A stretch of DNA of 64,000 bases from Lepeophtheirus salmonis (lineage: Eukaryota; Arthropoda; Copepoda; Siphonostomatoida; Caligidae). A program made the translations under genes and the position numbers. The stretch spans positions 46,988,383 through 47,052,382 of the forward strand of contig NC_052133.2 of the NCBI RefSeq assembly GCF_016086655.4, read 5' to 3'. Positions 1-12,139 of the stretch are shown here, in pieces (positions within the stretch are counted from its first letter, which is position 1; each line of letters begins with the position of its first letter). The notes beneath the pieces are model-generated. The model was not told the origin of the DNA and did no database searches. It saw only the letters and a program-made list of their open reading frames with translations.

Positions 1-1180
1 TATATTTATTCATTTTTGCTTAATATGTATATAAATAAGTAAACACAGGTATCAGCGGAATCAAAATAATTGAGCTGACTCGGATAGTTCAAAAAAGGTT
101 GATTCTTGCCGATTTGGATGTATCGGCACACCTAATATTTAATTGTGATTCATACTACAATAACATGTAAAATAAATCAAATATTAAATTTTTTGGAGAA
201 AAATTTCAAAAATCTATAACTATTCATAGAAAATTTAATTTTTTGGAAAATAATTTAAAGAAAAAATTCAAATTATTAAATAAATTAAATTTTCAAGGTA
301 AAAAGAAAAAATTCCTTAACGCAGTGGGGCCTAAAGCTTGATAGTGTAGCCAGGGCCATTATTAAAAGGAGGTGTTGGGCACTTTTACAATTTTTAGAGG
401 ATGTATACCCTTTAAGGACGGTGCGTAGATATATCTACCGCTCTACTTTTTTCTGATGCAATATTAATTTCGGCGAATGTAATTACGTTATTTCCCCTTT
501 GTTTATATCATTTATAATATAATCAAAGAGATTGACTAGTTTTTTGCTTTTGTTTTAATGTATTCCTTCAGTTTTTTAAGTCAGTTTGTAATCATGGCCA
601 GAAGGAAAACGTCTCTATCAATGGGATGAATATAATTTATGTACTTTTTGACAACTTATAAGATTTGAATCTTTCATTTTAAATTTTAATCATAATTAAG
701 AGATACTTAAGTACATCAATGGAAAAAAAAATATTTGTTTTGTTTACTTCTCTTACATTTATTTCTGAAGTAACTTTTCACGTATATATTTCTAAGAAAA
801 AAATAGTATGTTAAAAAGTATATAAAATATTATAATTTTAACTATTTTTAGCTTTTAGGCTTAGCACTGCTAAGAAAATTTGCAAAAAATATTTAAAATA
901 TGCAAAAATACCCAAATATGTATCAATTGAAAAAAAGTATTGCCAAGCAATATATACGAGGTGCCCATACAATTTGGTTTCAAACTGTAGATAATGTGTT
1001 CTTCATTTTTTTTAATATTCATATCTGGGTAAGGAACCGCAAAGTATTAAACAGAATGCCTCAAAAATTTGATTTGGGAGAAAAGTTGTTCTAAAATTGA
1101 TTGTGAACGCAAAACTTCCACCAAATAAGAAACATAAAATTATTGATGACAACTACTTTACTAAAATGATTTTAATTGAA
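1..1180. other. AT-rich left edge with a dispersed repeat
   Basis: Bases 20-140 share a stretch with 10610-10715 (tatataaataagtaaacac / agcggaatc / attgagc / tcttgccgat), so this is a copy of a dispersed repeat. A GC-richer patch at 320-450 is not recognised. No DPEP exon is visible. Confidence 0.4.
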
Positions 1181-1189
1181 TTAATATTA

Positions 1190-1769
1190 TCTTAAAGTAT
1201 ATTTAGCATCAGCACATTTGCAGTGATACATATGAGGATTTTCTTGCACCTCTGGAGCTTCCAGGATTTTATGCGCTCTGTTAGAATGCAGCATGGGGCC
1301 CTTGTGAAAGAACATAATCCCAAGTTGTGCTTTATAGCCCTTCTGATGGTCCTGGAAGCCAGGACGAAGTCGTTGGCGAGTCAATTCATCAACTTAGTGG
1401 GATCCTTCTATATATTCTTATCCAAACTTAACAAGAATTTCGTATCCCACTTTTAATTATCCACTCCACTTCTGGACATCCTTGATCTCCATTTTTTTTC
1501 ATCGTGACCAACTTAAAAACCAGGCTCTTACAGTATTTAACAATTTCTGTAATCTTCATCAAATCAAATCCAACATCTAGGAGATCTGAGATGTCCTGCC
1601 CTTTGGCTTGTTATACGCTCATAATGATGAAATGACTAAATGAATAGTAAAGATTGTTCATGTAAAAAGGACATCAGAAATAGAATGTCAATAAATAATC
1701 ACAAAACCTTTTAATAGTTATGATAAAATAAATATTAATTAACAGTCCACGTTTAGCTTCCCTACCCTG
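1190..1769 (-). mobile_element. Tc1-like element remnant, 5' part
   Basis: On the minus strand, from 1769 leftwards, a terminal repeat (CAGGGTAGGGAAGC...AAACGTGGACTG) next to a TA is followed by frames reading QDISDLLDVGFDLMKITEIV, KLVTMKKNGD, then VDELANDFVLASRTIRRAI, NLGLCSF and LTERIKSWKLQRCKK. This is the helix-turn-helix half of a Tc1/mariner-type transposase, with frameshifts. The catalytic half and the other end are absent, so the copy is truncated near 1190. The same family lies at 42022-42942. Confidence 0.75.
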
Positions 1770-3059
1770 TAGTTTATAGGGTCTACAGAACCTGAATCAA
1801 GGCTGTTATTGAGGCCGATGGAAGCCACATGTACTAAAATATATTCTCAATGACTGTATCTGCTGCTCAATTTTATTTATTGAATAAATCTCAAAAAATG
1901 AACAATGTATATTCTGTAAAGTGCCAGATTGCGTTCTTATTGTCTGTAAATAATGTATATTTCTTACTCTATCAGCGAACATTAAACAAATGTATCCACA
2001 ATGAGATTAAAAGAATAATTTCATTCGTGTGCTATGTCCGATGAACTATTTTATAAATACTGCCTTCATCGTTCATAGTTATAAAGCTTATTTTCATATT
2101 TATCTGAGAAAAAAGAATTAGGAGCACACCATCTATTTGAAAGGGCAGAAAAGGAGCTGGAATGTTGTTGACTAGTGTTATTTTTTTTATCATTGTGGTA
2201 ATGATATTACTTTATTACACTTTTTGTAGTAAAGTTAAGTTTTCTCCACAATTTTTCGAAAATCAAAAAAAAAAAATATATATATTTTATATTGTATTCA
2301 TAGAAGAATATAACTTTATACAATATACACTCAACCATAAAGAAATATTCAAAAAATGTAATAACTATTTGAATGTATGTTATTAGACTTTTTTATAATG
2401 CCCATTTTCTCAATTTATTTTGACCTTGACACTGTTTTTGTGAATGTATATGTACATATTTAGATTGGATGATATCTTAATAGTGTTTTTCTCACATTGC
2501 TTTTTATTTCAGTTAAAAATATGATCATATACAAATTTTGAATAGAAAGATGAAAGAGTAACAAAAACACGTATTTAGTTTTACCAATATTTTGAACCGG
2601 TTCCAGTACTGAAATTGGAATCAATATTTCAGTATATCCGGTAAAATGAGTGTGGTGCAAAGTATGAGGACAAAATTGTTTGGGTAATATCATTACGAAG
2701 CAATATGATTTTGAGTAATTTTATTGCAAGACAATATTGCAGTGTCAAAGTAAATAATTTATTCAGCCAATTCAATTATGAAATGATAAGAAAATTACTG
2801 CAGTGGCTTCCAAAATTATCATTGAACTCTTTTAATATTAAAAATACACTCCTAACCTCAGATTTTAAAGATGAAATACTGAGTTTGGGGAGTTAAAAAT
2901 CCCCAGCAGCTGTTTTTCTGGAACCCCTGGAGTTTAAACTGCCTTGGTGACCAGCAATTCCCTCTATTTACCACAATCATTTTACAGTGAACCATACCAT
3001 ATCATACTTTCATACCTTTTGGCACTTTTTCAACAAAAAATATAAAAGGAAAATAGATG

Positions 3060-3340
3060 GAACGACACAGCTCAGTAGATCACACACTCGGGAGGGACTA
3101 CCCCCTCACATACCGCCAAGAAGCCTCCTCTAGCTCTGACCTTAATCCCCTGGACTTTGCAGCTTGGGCCGTCTTGGAAAAAAAATATGGTGTTCCTATC
3201 ATTCAAATTTAGATTCGCTCCAAGTTGCCATCATGACATCGTGGAACATCATAGACACTGCCTTCATCGTCAAGAGATGTCAATCCATTCACTGGCGTGT
3301 CATGCCTGTTATTGCTCGTAAAAGAGGACATATGTAATAA
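3060..3340 (+). pseudogene. Mariner transposase fragment, C-terminal part
   Basis: Frames read TTPSHTAKKP, then SSDLNPLDFAAWAVLEKKYG, then after a frameshift NLDSLQVAIMTSWNI and CQSIHWRVMPVIARKRGHM with a stop. This is the last third of a mariner transposase around the third catalytic Asp, as in the usual SPDLNPLDF motif. A deletion joins the SHTAKK block directly to the DLNPLDF block. No terminal repeats were found. Confidence 0.75.
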
Positions 3341-4852
3341 AACGTATATCTATGGATATTATTTAAACATATCAAAAATTTGTTTTGAAGCTGTCTTTTC
3401 TTGATTTGCTATAAATCACGTTTATCATACTTAAGTGATGCAACTTTCAGTGATCTGTCCCCCCTCTGTAAATTTTAATATATAGTAACGTCTTGATAGT
3501 CGAAACTACCAACACTCTCCTCACATGAGGGTATTTACCAACAATCAATGACATATTTAAAAGTATATAAAATGTTTTTTCCTTACACAAACACTAACAA
3601 TCGAAAATATATAATATAGTTTCGTAAAGGATCAAGAAAGCCAAATTATATGCTGTTTTGACTTCATATATGCATATTTTAAAGAAATATGCATAATTTG
3701 ACATTCTTTAGCGTAGAAGCATAATTGCAATAATCAAATTTGCACAAATAAATGTACATACACACATAAAATGATGATATTATTTCGATATATGTAATAT
3801 TGTAAATTCTCAAGAGGCTTGCACTCGAGAGACTTAAAAAGTGTTTTTCAACATTTTTTTCTTCAAGAAATAATAATGATCCTTTATTTAATGAACTTTC
3901 GATCAAAAATGTAATTAAGTTAATACCTAAGGAGGCAAACTTAGAATTTATAACCATATACCTAAATATATGTACATATTAATTTTTTACAAACTATTAA
4001 CATACAAAATGACTTAACAACTTATTTTAAAATATTTGATATTAATTGCATACATCTGTAATCTTCCACAAGTTACTCAATTTCTATCAAATGATATTCT
4101 TATTTACCATTTTGGTGTGTCAGAAAACCCACTCAAAGTAGTCATTGTACAAATAATAATAAACTAGATTGGAATGCCCATATCGGGACTTATGTAAGTT
4201 TCTTATATCAAACATAGGTTCTAAACCATATTTAAAGTTCTTGAGTATCTAAACTTATCACAGAATTATAAGTATTAAGCCTTTGATTGACTCAAATATG
4301 TCTATGAAAAATTGGCTCTATAAATATATATGAGATAAAAATATATTGTAATTTTCTCGATTTCTTGCATTTTGTTCAAGATTGTTTTGATGTTGAAACA
4401 CCCCATCAATAAGTGTTGTACTAGTATGCCTTAAAGACACCTAATCATATGCATATGTGGAAGTGGTTTGATTAGAGCATTTAACCCAGATTTTTTACTG
4501 TAATGAGGGCAAAATTATTTTTATGATTTGAATAATACTGATGTATCATAAATGGGATTCATGAACATTAAATGAAAGCATTTTTTGCTCTAAAAAGACG
4601 CATTACTCTTCATAATGCATGGATGCATGCATTATCAACATCATAAGTAGTGCATCGACTTCTTGAGAGACTAAAAATGGGGAGGGGGAATCATTTGAAT
4701 TTTTTTCATTATGCATAATATCTATGATCAATAAAACTGTTGAAAAGGAGAGTATGCTATTTATCAAGATTGATGATTTGTATGTATTAATAGAGCTGTA
4801 GAGATATGTTAAAATTTTAAGAACATGTAAGAAAAGAGGAGTAAAAAATATC

Positions 4853-4965
4853 ATATTGGATGTGCACAAGACTTTGTGTTTTTGTAACTTGAACAGTGTT
4901 TTATTTATTTTGCAAAGTTGTTATAATTATTAATATATTCCTGAGAGATAAAAATTAAGTAAAAA
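4853..4965 (+). repeat. Copy of the repeat also found before the gypsy and Penelope elements
   Basis: Shares agactttgtgt...tgcaacttgaacagtg-like wording with 28045-28140 and 48125-48200 (gactttctgt, aacctggacattgtttt). It is the shortest and most diverged of the three copies. Confidence 0.45.
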
Positions 4966-5424
4966 GTGATCCCTTGTGCTTAAAATTAAAAAAAAGTAAC
5001 ACAAATGACAAATGGCGTCGCTAGTCACTTTTTGAAAGACCTGAAGCCAAAATAAAATAATATCTGATATATATTTATATGTCTATTTTTGGTATTATCA
5101 CACATGTTATCAGACATACTGCCTATATCATTACTAAATATGGAGTGGGATTTATATTTTTATTTTAAGGTTCCAAGATGAAAAAGGCTTCAGCTCTTTA
5201 ATTGTTTATACCTTATAGGAATTAATTTTAGCCATAACATAATACTTACAACTATTTAAAAAAAAGTATTGAGGTTGATATAATGATATATATGCATATA
5301 TGTATGTATATATTGCAAATCCTTTAAGTATAATCTAGGATTAGATATAACACTTAAAATAACTTTGAAAAGGTAAAATTTGATTGACGGTTTTGATAGG
5401 ATTATAAACTATCAAACATTAATA

Positions 5425-5650
5425 AAGTCCAGTCTTCGGACCGATCCCATCAGTCCTTGTAAACGGTCCTCAAGACCGTCGGTCCTTCAGACTGTCAGTA
5501 CTAGAACTGATTAAAATAAAGATGAGTGACGTCATCAAGAATTGAACTTTATAAGTTTTTTATATCCAGAGCTAAACTGGACTGGACCAAGACTTAATTG
5601 GACGCCACTACAGTCCTAAATTAGGATTAACACAACTATAAATATATTGT
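5425..5650 (+). repeat. Dispersed 'ggaccg/gactgg' repeat, copy 1
   Basis: Dense in gtcc/ggacc words, with markers ctgtcagtactagaactg and gtgacgtcat. The inverted copy at 55683-55935 carries the same markers, and a weaker copy lies at 8310-8520. There is no coding content. The outer parts are rich in complementary ggaccg/cggtcc words, suggesting a fold-back element of unknown class. Confidence 0.6.
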
Positions 5651-5859
5651 TTATTAATATTAGGAAACATTCTTATCTTTTTGTCAATTTAAAAAGTCCA
5701 AATATTTTTCTGTTTCACTAAATTTAAGTAACTATTTTTTAGTACCGATTTTCTTAACTTAACTCTGTATTATATATTTCAGAAATAAAATTGTATTATG
5801 GACTTCTTTCGAGTAATAAGGAATAGTTTGAATCAGGAGTGGTAAAAAGTTTATACATT

Positions 5860-6500
5860 CTGTCAAAAAAGTAGCAGGAATTTTAATTTAAATTGCCTGC
5901 GCCGAAGGGATTTAAAAACATTTTTTTTTCTAGGATTGGCAGCATTTTTTCCCCCCGTTATGATGCCAAGTTTGAGCGTAATTTGTAGACCAGTTTGCTC
6001 GCAACAGCTGGATAAGTCAGTCTACCTAACTAGTACTCCACGGTTTTTACAATGATTTTTTTCTCCCTCCATTCTCATGATTGTTGGCTTGGGTCCATGT
6101 CATACTCATAAACACACGTCTTATCACAAATTATGATGTGTCCCATGAACTTTGGGCCGGAATTTACACGATCAAGCATGTCCGAAGAGACTTTCTCACA
6201 GTTCTGTTTTTACAAAAAATTCAGCTCTTTTGGAACACGCGTTTCATGTTCAAATTTCCAAATCTGAATGTTACGACTTGACTCATGAGAGATGTTAAGG
6301 CATTATAATAATTCCCTTAAACTGGTATTACAAATTTTTTCAATAATTTCGTTCATAGTAAAACTTGTGGAACACTAGTGAGCTATACTGACTTATCCAG
6401 CTGAAGCATGAAAACTTTTCTCCAAATCGCTCTCAAACCAAATGTTCATTGTAGTTGATTGTGTGATCAAGTTGAGTTGCAATCCTTTAAAACATGCACT
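5860..6500 (-). pseudogene. Mariner transposase remnant, central part
   Basis: The minus strand reads KELNFFVKTELCEKVSS, DMLDRVNSGPKFMGHIII, then CDKTCVYEYDMDPSQQS, a stop, EWR. This corresponds to the mariner block around the first catalytic Asp (usual form GDETWVYGYDPETKQQSSQWR); here the catalytic-region Glu of DET has become Lys-Thr (DKT). Bases 5865-5890 (ctgtcaaaaaagtagcagg) resemble a mariner terminus. Several stops are present. An inverted repeat (6005-6041 / 6367-6403) brackets most of the coding remnant. Confidence 0.75.
6005..6403. repeat. Inverted repeat within and beside the mariner remnant
   Basis: The 37-base arms 6005-6041 and 6367-6403 match at 32 of 37 positions when one is reverse-complemented; the inner word is gactTATCCAGCTG. 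The arms are too far apart to be a simple hairpin. Confidence 0.7.
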
Positions 6501-8309
6501 CGAATCTAAGTTTTGACTTCTGATTTGAATTTCATCAGCTACCGATATCAAAACGTTTATGCAATTCAAAGAGGGAAATACTAATTTGACAATATAGATA
6601 GGGAAATGTGATGATAGTCTTTATGCTCTTTATGATTTAAAATCTTCTTACAAAATAAAAAAAGTTGTGTTCAGTTTTAGCTTTCAAGCTTTGGAATTTT
6701 GGAATAATTCAGTTTGTTTGACCCATTATTAGCTTTAGAACAAACTTAATAATTAATTGTTAAGGTTTCAAGGAATATTTTTAGACGGTGGTATTATTAA
6801 TTTTCCAACGTATGTATATAAAAAAGAAAAATGGAAAGGGGGATGTCTTACTTTGTAAAAAAACACGTGTTGTTTGATAATAATTTATTTATTTACAAAT
6901 AATATATCCTCTATAGTCAACAAAATTCAATTTGCTCACTGATGCTTATAGTAAATATAAGATGAAATAACTACAAAGAGCAAATTATTTTTATATTGCT
7001 AAAATATCCATTATAATGTTGGACTAACTAAACTCTCTAGGGAAGCTCTCGCTTTAGGGATTCCAGAGAGTAAAGGAGGGTCAAACATATAGGACAATAC
7101 TCAATTTTTTTTCTGAAATAAAAAAGTAGTAACCATACGATTTTACTATACTCAAGTGTATATTATATATATAGCAAAAAGATATCAAGGATAGTTTATC
7201 TATTAAAGCATCACCAAAAACACATCTGAATTCTTAATTTGATGAGATAATGAACGCATCAAGAAAAAGTTGAATGGAACTGTGTCGTAACTCTTTAAAA
7301 AAACAGCCTTTTATTTTATGTCCTCTTTTGATGAAAGACAAATATATATTTTTTCATTGCTTAATGGTATGGTACAAATAATAATACGGCTCTAATTCAA
7401 TAAATCAGTAGCCTGCTACTTTATACCCATGAACATAAATTAACATATCCTTTAACCCATAAAGACAATTCTTTAATTTAGGAATAGGGCCATTAATGAA
7501 ATAATAAAATAAATAGTTCTTTTGTTTAATGAATATTTTTCTTTGTCTGTAAGTCATTCCTTCTTGAGTTTCTATCTAGGATGGAGCATATTATTTGAAT
7601 TGCTTTGCTACTTAAGGAAAATGAATGTGGGCCCCCTACGTGTGTATTATATTAGTGATGTAACGGATCCTTTAATGGCGAGTTCTATGCGGTTCTTTCC
7701 CTTAACCCTTTACACCATGAATTAAATGGTAAACGATTTTTTTTTAAATTATTGAAGAATGAATATTTGTTTGTGGATAATCATGATTTGTAAAAAAAAT
7801 CTAACAAACTGGAAAAATTTCCTTCTATAAAAGTAAAAAATAGTCAGTTGCTACAACGGATGTGACTAAAACTGTTACATTTGTCTTAATTTCAGCTTAT
7901 AGTTTAAGTTAGCTGCATATATATCTTTTAAATACTTTCATAATCGTACATGACTATTTACAAATGCTTAATTTACTTAAAATTATGTCCATCCTGTAAA
8001 ATGAAATGGATGCCAAGATGAACCAAAATGCACATACATTATATACCTGCCTCGTTCTGTTTCTAACCTCCACTTGTATATATACTCATGATATATGTAT
8101 TCATTTATAGTGTGACAAATTAGTCACATACACATTGCTATGTAAAGGGCTAACATATCATCATATAACGTTAAGGATAGAGATCAGTTTCTTTTTTACT
8201 CTATTTTATATAAGAATAGTAACTATGTATTGGACAGTTAAAAAGGGTGAAAGACATGATTGTTCCTATTAATACATACAGATGTGGCAAGCTTAATTTC
8301 TTTGGCACA

Positions 8310-8520
8310 TCCCAGTTTAAGAACCGTTCCAAGGACCGATTCTAAAATACAACGGAATAATATGGATTAATATATAAAAAAACCAGCATAACGTCACAAA
8401 TGAATGAGTTTGCCTCTTTTTAACGATTACAATGTGGGACTGGACTAGATTGGATTAAATTGAAGTGGACTGCATCGTAGTTCTCGGTTCTAAATAAGGG
8501 TTGACACAAGACTATTGATA
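8310..8520 (+). repeat. Dispersed 'ggaccg/gactgg' repeat, weak copy
   Basis: Contains gaaccgttcc, ggaccgattc, taacgtcac and gggactggactagattgg, echoing the copies at 5425 and 55683. It is more diverged than either. Confidence 0.45.
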
Positions 8521-8762
8521 CAAGCACTTTAAGCAATCGCATAGGGAAGGTGACATTCAGAAGTAAATTGTTATGTTTCTCTATTTTTAACAAGGTAAAT
8601 TTGATATTTCTCCTTGGGTGGCGAAACGACATGGGCCGCCTCTGGGTTGAGGTCTGGTTCTCTTATGTCTGAAAGAAGAAGAGCATATGTACACTAGATC
8701 AAGACTCGACAGCCACGATAGCCAACTTGACCGTTACTAATAAAAAAACCGGTTGGGCTAAC

Positions 8763-8789
8763 GCTAGATACAGGCCACCTGTATCTAGC
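8763..8789. repeat. Perfect 12-bp hairpin
   Basis: Arms gctagatacagg and cctgtatctagc around a three-base loop (cca). No poly-T tract or gene abuts it. Confidence 0.85.
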
Positions 8790-9610
8790 CTATTTGTCTA
8801 CATAATTCTGTTGCTTAAATTATGCATAAACACAGGCAATTTTGCGTTCAACCCCTAAGTATTACCTTGTTTCAACATCTCATACGTCAAATAGAGATTG
8901 ATAACAAATATCATGAGTAGTTTGTAAGTACAATGTATTTTTATAAAACAAATTAAGCAATGTTTCACATCCTCTGGTGTTCAAAATGTTCCTTTGTTGT
9001 TTTGTACTCCCAGTATTAGTCTAAAAAAGATCATCTATTCATGGTGTTCTACCTTATTAACAGGGCTAATAAAATAATATAGGCCAACCCTGTTGTTTAG
9101 TGGCTAATTGTAACGACCTTCGAGCATTGCAATAGATGGATGATGGTATTTCAATCTTTTTACCAAAAACAATTTGCGTATTACTTACTTTTTCTCAAAT
9201 TATTGATTCGTAAATTGGTTTGGACTTGAAATCTGATACATCACTAGTATGAATGTATTTAGAAGCTGCCTGGTTGAAGAGGAGGATGTAGTATATTGTA
9301 ATAATTAAAACATAGAATATAAAAAATACAATATTGTCCCATTATAAATGGTAACCATAATGGTATAGAGGAACAAAAGGGAAGAAAGATTATTCCCAAA
9401 TGAATAAAAGGCTTTGGGCCTCCTTTCTCCGGATTTCAAGGAATTTACATATACTGGAAATACCGGGGCACACACATTTAATTACTTCAAATTATAAGTT
9501 TAATTTAATTCGATATTAACGACCTTGTGCTTTACTTATTATAAAATTATTGTTTTTGTAGCTCGTGTTGGGTTATGGAATCAAGAAGTATGGATTAGTA
9601 AGCCCTTAAA

Positions 9611-10052
9611 CATTGGTTCCTAAAGGGGGTGGGGGGTGGAATCCCTGTGAGGGTCGTGGTACACAATGGTGGGGTCGCGATAGGACTTCTAAAGAAGAAG
9701 AATATAATTTAAAATGACATGTATTTGAGTGGCATGAAAACTTAAATAATAATAAATGTTCATTTTATGATAAGTCTCTTCAGGAGCATTTTAAAAGTAT
9801 TTTCTGGAAGATGGTGCTCCACAAAACCATAAATGGCTTTTATTGGCACAACCAATCATCTGTTGTATGAGATAGAAGATGCACTTATCAAACTTTCATG
9901 TGATCAAACACTAAAAACAGATTTTGATTCTAAAACACTTGACAAATTATGGATTTATGTGATGTATGAGTTCCCTCAGCTGGTAAGAGGTGTAACAGTA
10001 GCACATTGCACATATTTAAAGGGTCGACCTATAAAAAGTTTGGGAACCACTG
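9611..10052 (+). mobile_element. hAT transposon, internally deleted, 442 bp
   Basis: The right end reads, in reverse complement, CAGTGGTTCCCAAACT, the common hAT terminus; the left end is CATTGGTTCCTAAAGG. Each end is followed inside by ggtcg-rich sequence. The flanking octamers cccttaaa and ctctaaaa agree at six of eight positions and fit a decayed 8-bp target duplication. The interior encodes, on the plus strand, LDKLWIYVMYEFPQL..GVTV and CTYL, resembling the C-terminal dimerisation region of hAT transposases (usual form FW...YP.LS..A...L). The N-terminal zinc finger and catalytic parts are gone. Confidence 0.7.
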
Positions 10053-10059
10053 CTCTAAA

Positions 10060-11400
10060 ATACAACTCGGCCAGTATAAGTAATTATGATACAAATGAGG
10101 GACATTATATTTTTAAATTTAAATAGTGATGTACCGATTTCAAAATTTGAGACGATTCAAACCCCAATACCATCTTTATGAACGGTTCCGAATCTTTATT
10201 ATTATTGTGTATCAAAAAATTACGTAAACAATTAAAAAATGATTGACTTTTTTACATGTTTAATTTTTTTTTAATGTGGGCGTGGCAAAAAAGACACAAA
10301 TATAACAATCATACTTAAAATTTCAAGTAGTTGTAAATAATTTGAAATTATATTTTTTAAAGTTAGTTCCTCCCGTGCTCAGGAGTCGATTTATTGCTAG
10401 TTTGATCATATATAGTGTCTGCACTACTGAATAAACTTTGATTTTCAAAGAATGGATCTGAATTTTGATATGTAGTTATACAATCAAAGAAAAAATAATT
10501 TTATCCGGGCCCCTACAAATATGATTCCATATTATTAACTCTAAATTAGTGTATACTATGATCCTAACTAACTTTTATTGATTGACCATTTGAAAGAATA
10601 TTTTTTTGTTTTTTTGTTTAATTATGTATATAAATAAGAAAGTGTAAATAGCGGTGGAGTCGACATTATTGAGCAGATCCCGATAATTAAAAAAAAAACG
10701 AGTTTCTTGCCGATATCAATAACTTTTTCGCTTAAAATTGTTTTTGTTTTTTAAATTAGTATTATTATTTTATTTATAATTATTCGCTCTATGGAGCGGA
10801 ATTCCCCAAACACTTTTCAATCCATTGCTTAGCTTAAAATTTTTTTTATTTACATCGAGAAGCACATTAAAATTAAATCACAAAATTATTTTTGATCCAT
10901 TGTGTGGAAAATTATAAAAAGATGAATCACACGTAGCACAATAACTTACAAACTGATAATAAAATTGTCATGAAATTTTGACAGCTATCTTTTGAAGTTT
11001 GGTTCAAACTGAAAATGAAGTGAATTTAAATAATATATTACCATCTATGTGTGAAGCCTCGGGCTTTTAAGCCCCTGTGTTATCTATGGTTAAGACTAGC
11101 TTAAAGTTGGTTCTTTTTGTTAAAAAATAAAATTATTATATTGGTAGTAGGAAAATTGAGCATGGCTTAATGTTGTATCGAAATACCTATCTTTTAGTTA
11201 GCATTGGACATACAAAGTTTTTATTACAAAACCAATGAAATTGCCGGAAATAAACAAAGTTTGTCTGTAAAACTATTTAATTTATTTGGAAATGTATTTG
11301 CTTCATTTATTTTTATCTTTATATGGCTTAATTTACAATATTCAGCTTTTAATTAATTTATTTTACTGGCTTTCGAACAACGTTTGATTGTAATTGATAG
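10060..11400. other. AT-rich noncoding stretch
   Basis: Contains the second copy of the left-edge repeat (10610-10715) and nothing else that I recognise. Confidence 0.45.
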
Positions 11401-11639
11401 GAAGATGGTTATAATTCATATTTGAAAAATAAAAAATCTTATCTTTGTTTTTCATTAACCCATTCAAAAATGAATCAAGTTTCATTAGTACATTTGTATT
11501 CCTCAATTGTTCTTTTTCTCCAAAGGCTAGTTACTTTACAATTTTCTGCGTTTCAAAGAATTTATTTTTCATCCTACACCTTTTTTTTGCAAATGAAACA
11601 AGCTGCATCATTGCATTTCGAAAAAAATGCGTCGAATGA

Positions 11640-12130
11640 AAAGAGGTTTCACACCAAACTATCAAGAAAGAGCCTTGTCAGGATGAAGATGCCACTTTTG
11701 ACACCTGCAATGAAATAAACCAATCTTCTCCGTTGCAAGACTCTTTTAAATGAGTGTTTTGAGTATGTAATTTTCTTTTGACGCATTTGGCTCCTTTACA
11801 GCCCTGATGCCAACCCCCTCGACTACACCTTTTGGGTGTATGTCGAAAGGAAGCCCTGCAGTGGCATTCATCCAAACACCGATGCCCCCAAAGCCACTGA
11901 CATCAAGCACTGGGATATCATGACGGATGACTACATCCGCAGTGGATCCAGGCCTTCCGACACCACCTGGAATCCATTAGTGTCGCAAAGGGCAGCTAGA
12001 TTAATGTTTAATAAATCTCACGTTCACATCTACTTATAGTATTAATTTTGTTCAAACTATTTCGTTAATTTATAAATTATATCTTGTTGAATTTTAAAAT
12101 TCAAAGTGTTCAGATTGTAATAGAACACTC
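11640..12130 (+). mobile_element. Mariner-like element, central deletion, 3' end present
   Basis: Reads SHQTIKK, SLVRMKMPLLTPAMK, LLRCKTLLNE (end of the helix-turn-helix half), then jumps to SPDANPLDYTFWVYVERKP, HPNTDAPKATDIKHWDIM and DDYIRSGSRP (third catalytic Asp and C-terminus). After the stop, the sequence near 12070-12130 (tatcttgttgaattttaaa, gtgttcagattg) is mirrored at the end of the copy at 56900-57550, so both belong to one family and share an end. The middle third of the protein is missing. Confidence 0.7.
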
Positions 12131-12139
12131 GGTACATTC

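Larger units (their letters stand above)
6510..9600. other. AT-rich noncoding stretch
   Basis: Apart from the weak repeat copy at 8310-8520 and the hairpin at 8763-8789, I see only AT-rich sequence. The short frames at 7522-7725 and 8420-8632 have no recognisable domain. Confidence 0.5.
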
